From Humidesulfovibrio sp. (lineage in GTDB: Bacteria > Desulfobacterota > Desulfovibrionia > Desulfovibrionales > Desulfovibrionaceae), in contig NZ_JAVHLD010000025.1 in assembly GCF_031082295.1 (NCBI RefSeq), forward strand, positions 1 through 45,536: DNA of 45,536 nt, read 5' to 3'. The position numbers and the translations under genes were made by a program. The notes beneath the pieces are model-generated. The model did not search any database. It saw nothing but the letters and a program-made list of their open reading frames with translations, and was not told where the DNA came from. This document shows, piece after piece, positions 42,328 to 45,536 of this stretch (position 1 is its first letter; every line of letters begins with the position of its first letter).

Positions 42328-45300
42328 ATGCGCGCCGCCCAGCCCGCCAGATTGTCTCTGTCTCTCGCCAAGGTCCTGCCAGCGTTGGCGCTGGGCCTTG
42401 CCGCCGTCAGCCTCGCCTGCTGCCTGACCATCCTCGCGCCAGCCACGGCGCGGGCCGAATCGCCCTACATTCAGGGCATGGAGCTCTACCGCCAGGGCAA
42501 ATACGACGAGGCCGCACGCCTCCTTCGCGACGCGCTGCCCACGACCACGCCCCCGCAAGCCGCGACGGCCCGGCCCAGCCTCACCCCGGTGATCTCGCCC
42601 GTCCAGAAGGCGGAGCAGCTCCCGAGCCCCATCGAATCGCCCGAGGCCGCCCACACCCGCGCCGTGCTGGGCTTCACCCTGCTGCGCCTGGACCAATTGG
42701 CCGAGGCCGAGGACCAGTTCAACCGGGTGCGCCAAAGCCCCGAGCTCCAGTCCGTGGGCCTGCTTGGCTCCGGCTGGGCCGCCTTTTCCCGCGGCCGCAC
42801 CTCCGCCGCCGTGGAGCTTTTCGCCGAGGCATTGAACCAGAGCCGGCGCCCGGCCGACGGCCAGCACAGCGGCCTTCCGGACATGCTGCGCGAGTCCGTC
42901 AGCGCCGACGCCCTCTTCGGCCAGGGGCTCATCGCCCTGGGACGGGGCAACGCCGCCGAGGCCACGCGCCTGCTGCAGGCCGCCACCACCGGCACCGACC
43001 TGCTGGCCTCGCCCAAGGAGCTGCACCTGGCCCTGGGCGACGCCCGGGCCCTGGCCGGCGACACCTCGAGCGCCCTGGCCGCCTGGGCCGAGGTGCCTAG
43101 GCGCTCCTCGCGCTTCCAGGGCGACGTGACGCGCGACGAACTGGCGCGACTCAAAACCGCCCGGCTCCTCGAAACCAGCGGCAACGCCGCGCAGGCCCTG
43201 AGCGTTTACGCCAGCCTCGCGGGCGGGCAGTTCTACCAGCCCGAGGCCCTGCTGGGGCAGGCCCGGCTGCTGCTGGCCCAGGCCCGCGCCACGGAGGCCC
43301 TCTCCGCCCTGCGCCGCCTGGTGGTGCTGGAGCCCACCCTGGCCGAGCCCCTGAGCCGCACCATCGCCGCCGACCCGCTGCTCCGGCCGCTGAACAAGGA
43401 CTGGGGCCTGGCCTATTTCCACCGCGCAAGCTACCTTGAGGCCCTGTCCAAGCTCTCGGCCTACCTGGACGACGTGGACCCGCTGGACTACGACTGCCTC
43501 ATCGGCCTGGGCTGGAGCCACCTGCGCCTGGGCCAGAGCGTCCAGGCCCTGGAGGCCTTCAAGGACGCTGGCCGGGCCGCCAAGGCCGCCCCCTCCGACC
43601 CCCTCGCCGGCATGGGCGCGGCCGCGCTGTCCCTGGGCCGCGTGGACGAGGCGCGCGCGCTGCTGGCCAAGTCGCTGGCCGCCAAGGCCGACAACGCCGT
43701 GGCCCTGAACACCCTGGGGCACCTGGAACTCTCGCAGAACAACCCCACCAAGGCCCTGGAACACTTCCGCGCCGCCCTGAGCGCCCGCCCGGACTACGTG
43801 GACAGCCGCATGGCCGCGGCAAAAATCCTTTTCGAGCGCGGCGACTACGACGCCGCCGCCGCCGAGTACTTCCGCCTGGCAACCCAGGAACGGCGCTCCG
43901 TCGCCGCCTGGAACGGGCTGGGCTGGGCGCGCCTGCGCCTGGGCCAGTACGCCGACGCGCTCCAGGCCTTTTCCGAGGCCCGCCGGCTGAACCCGTCGCT
44001 GCCCGCCGCGGCCTACGGCCTGGGCATCACCCTGGCCAAGCAGGACAAGCCGGACAGGGCCAGCCAGAGCCTGGCCGAGGCCATCTTCCTGAGCCCGGAC
44101 TTCGCCGCCACCCCGGAAGTGCTGGAACTCATGCGCTCCCGGCCGGAATACAGCGAGCTGTTCCTGGAAATGGGCGAGGCCTACGCGCGCAAGCTCTACC
44201 CCACCGCCGCCGCGCCCTACCTCGAAGAGTATCTGCAGCAGAACCCAAACAGCCGCGCCGGACGCCGCGCCCTGGCCTGGGCCAGCTTCTGGGCCGGGCA
44301 GGAGGACAAGGCCCACGCCCTGTTCCAGACCCTGCTCACCGTGAACAAGGACGACGCCGACGCGCACCTGGGCGACGGCCTGGCGCTGCTCTCCCGCAAT
44401 CACCTGGACATGGCGGAACCGCACCTGCGCGACGCCGTGCGCCTGGAGCCCACCAACCCCCAGGCATGGCGGGCGCTGGTGCTGCTGCTCACGCGGCAGG
44501 GCAAGCAGCAGGAGGCCGTGGCCGCGCAGAAATCCTCGCCAAAATCTCGCCTGGAGCGCCTGGACCGCATGAGCGCCAGGGGCTTCAACGCCCTGTCCGA
44601 AGGCCGCCTGCGCGACGCCGTGCGCGACTTTTACCGCGCAGTGGCCGAAGACCCTGGCCTTGCCGCCCCGCGCTACGGGCTGGCCTTCTCCCTGGTGGCC
44701 CTGGGCGATGCGCGCCAGGCCCGCGAGGAGCTCCTCACCGGGCTGAACCTCGACCCGGCCTACCTGGATGACCAGGAGCTGGGCCGCCTCCTTGCGCGGC
44801 ATTACCATCTGGGCGACCTGGAAGTTGACCTGGCCTGGAGCCAGCTCTACGCCCTCAACCTGGCCCCGGCCCGCGCCGAGTTCGAGCGCATCCTCGCCGC
44901 CTCGCCAAACAAGATTGGAGCCCAGTTCGGCCTCGGCGCCACGGCCTACCTGCAGGCCGACTGGGCGCTGGCCGAGAAGTCCTTCGACAAGCTGCTGCCC
45001 CGCGCCCCGGAGACCTCGCCCTCCTGGGACAAGTGGAGCCACCTCATGGACAAGCTGGGCTGGGCCGCCTACCACCAGAAGAAGTACGACAAGGCACTGC
45101 ACGCCTTCGACTGGCTGCGCACCTACAACGCGCAGACGCCCTACGCCGCGCCCCTGTCGGGCATGGGCTGGGCGCTGCTGGGCCTGGAGCACCCCGGCCA
45201 GGCCCAGAACCTGTTCACGCGCTCGCTGGCCATCTTCCCGCGCAACCTCACCGCCATGCTCGGCATGACCAAGCTCAAGAAGGCCTCGGAGTCCTACGAG

Positions 45301-45483
45301 GAAGACATGGACGACGAACCGGAGCCGACTCCGCCGCCCAAGCGCAAGTCCAAGAAGTCCAAGAAATCCAACGCAGAGGACGAGCAGCCCGCCACTGCCA
45401 AGAAAAAGTCGAAGAAGAAGGCCAAGGACGACGAGCCCGCCAAGAAGAGCAAGACGTCCAAGAAAAAGGCCAAGGCGCAGTAG
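42328..45483 (+). CDS. Large secreted TPR-repeat protein
   Basis: A 1051-residue protein with a signal peptide (MRAAQPARLSLSLAKVLPAL, cleaved near ARAESP). The rest is made of tetratricopeptide repeats for almost its full length (e.g. AVALNTLGHLELSQNNPTKA, AWNGLGWARLRLGQYADALQ, and PYAAPLSGMGWALLGLEHPG). It ends in a very Lys-rich tail of about 60 residues. TPR scaffolds of this size act in envelope assembly, secretion or polysaccharide export. AAGGAG lies 5 bases before the ATG. No catalytic domain is seen. Confidence 0.9.
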   Translation: MRAAQPARLSLSLAKVLPALALGLAAVSLACCLTILAPATARAESPYIQGMELYRQGKYDEAARLLRDALPTTTPPQAATARPSLTPVISPVQKAEQLPSPIESPEAAHTRAVLGFTLLRLDQLAEAEDQFNRVRQSPELQSVGLLGSGWAAFSRGRTSAAVELFAEALNQSRRPADGQHSGLPDMLRESVSADALFGQGLIALGRGNAAEATRLLQAATTGTDLLASPKELHLALGDARALAGDTSSALAAWAEVPRRSSRFQGDVTRDELARLKTARLLETSGNAAQALSVYASLAGGQFYQPEALLGQARLLLAQARATEALSALRRLVVLEPTLAEPLSRTIAADPLLRPLNKDWGLAYFHRASYLEALSKLSAYLDDVDPLDYDCLIGLGWSHLRLGQSVQALEAFKDAGRAAKAAPSDPLAGMGAAALSLGRVDEARALLAKSLAAKADNAVALNTLGHLELSQNNPTKALEHFRAALSARPDYVDSRMAAAKILFERGDYDAAAAEYFRLATQERRSVAAWNGLGWARLRLGQYADALQAFSEARRLNPSLPAAAYGLGITLAKQDKPDRASQSLAEAIFLSPDFAATPEVLELMRSRPEYSELFLEMGEAYARKLYPTAAAPYLEEYLQQNPNSRAGRRALAWASFWAGQEDKAHALFQTLLTVNKDDADAHLGDGLALLSRNHLDMAEPHLRDAVRLEPTNPQAWRALVLLLTRQGKQQEAVAAQKSSPKSRLERLDRMSARGFNALSEGRLRDAVRDFYRAVAEDPGLAAPRYGLAFSLVALGDARQAREELLTGLNLDPAYLDDQELGRLLARHYHLGDLEVDLAWSQLYALNLAPARAEFERILAASPNKIGAQFGLGATAYLQADWALAEKSFDKLLPRAPETSPSWDKWSHLMDKLGWAAYHQKKYDKALHAFDWLRTYNAQTPYAAPLSGMGWALLGLEHPGQAQNLFTRSLAIFPRNLTAMLGMTKLKKASESYEEDMDDEPEPTPPPKRKSKKSKKSNAEDEQPATAKKKSKKKAKDDEPAKKSKTSKKKAKAQ

Positions 45484-45493
45484 CCTCCGGCGG

Positions 45494-45513
45494 CCGGGGG
45501 CAGCGGCCCCCGG
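45494..45513 (+). terminator. Hairpin after the TPR gene
   Basis: Perfect 8-bp arms (CCGGGGGC and GCCCCCGG) around AGCG, 10 bp past the stop codon. No T-run is seen before the window ends. It resembles the hairpin after rnr. Confidence 0.5.
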
Positions 45514-45536
45514 ACCCCCAGCATGCGCCGAAAGGG

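Noticed and set aside
1-45536. tRNA, rRNA, CRISPR array, insertion sequence or prophage
   Set aside because: I looked in the intergenic regions for cloverleaf ends (GGTTCGA/CCA), regularly spaced repeats, transposases and integrases and saw none. A short or degenerate element could still be missed by eye.

Overview
This window is a stretch of a high-GC bacterial chromosome. It most resembles a sulfate-reducing deltaproteobacterium of the Desulfovibrio group (Desulfovibrionales). That assignment is inference. It rests on the gene complement (a stripped KdpDE pair, a molybdenum hydroxylase, many SpoIIE/STAS-type signalling genes), the ffh-rpsP-khpA-rimM-trmD-rplS-rnhB-yraN run with a trmD extended by a second SPOUT-like domain, and a perfect TTGTGA-N6-TCACAA operator of the kind known for CRP/FNR-family regulators such as HcpR. 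No rRNA or tRNA gene was seen to confirm it.

Layout. 1-1000: 3' end of an RHS-repeat (polymorphic toxin-like) gene, a small zinc-ribbon membrane protein, and an orphan RHS core remnant. 1061-6794, all minus: RNase R, LpxK, a BI-1 family membrane protein and a PP-loop/NFACT-R fusion. 6895-11529, minus: a universal stress protein with its own promoter, then a four-gene operon coupling a periplasmic binding protein to a SpoIIE phosphatase, a STAS protein and an RsbW-like kinase. 11888-13678, minus: amtB followed by a PII gene, behind a clear sigma-54 promoter. 14087-16383, minus: a KdpD/KdpE-like two-component system with no kdp pump genes. 17144-20813, minus: a three-subunit molybdenum hydroxylase, divergent from a histidine phosphatase. 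21613-24548, minus: an adenylating ligase, an acyl carrier protein and a GNAT-type acyltransferase in one tight operon. 24633-25184: a third RHS remnant.

25281-31098, plus: the SRP/ribosome maturation run from ffh to yraN. 31151-31687, minus: a hot-dog thioesterase. 31806-34167, minus: two unrecognised membrane genes of visibly lower GC, the best candidate here for an undescribed system. 34427-35730, minus: an oxalate/formate-type MFS transporter broken by a 17-bp tandem duplication. 35882-40268, minus: mutM, a ChaN-PDZ lipoprotein, a PaaK-type CoA ligase and uppP. 40330-41030: a diverged 360-bp tandem repeat with conserved and covarying stems. 41115-45483, plus: a DUF1992 protein, a DUF1737 protein, a small lipoprotein and a 1051-residue secreted TPR protein.

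The most interesting points are the two-gene membrane module, the 360-bp structured repeat upstream of uppP, the phased TTTACAT repeats that occur upstream of both amtB and the kdpD-like gene, the ligase/ACP/GNAT operon, and the binding protein joined to a SpoIIE partner-switch operon. No CRISPR array, complete insertion sequence, phage, tRNA or rRNA was seen.
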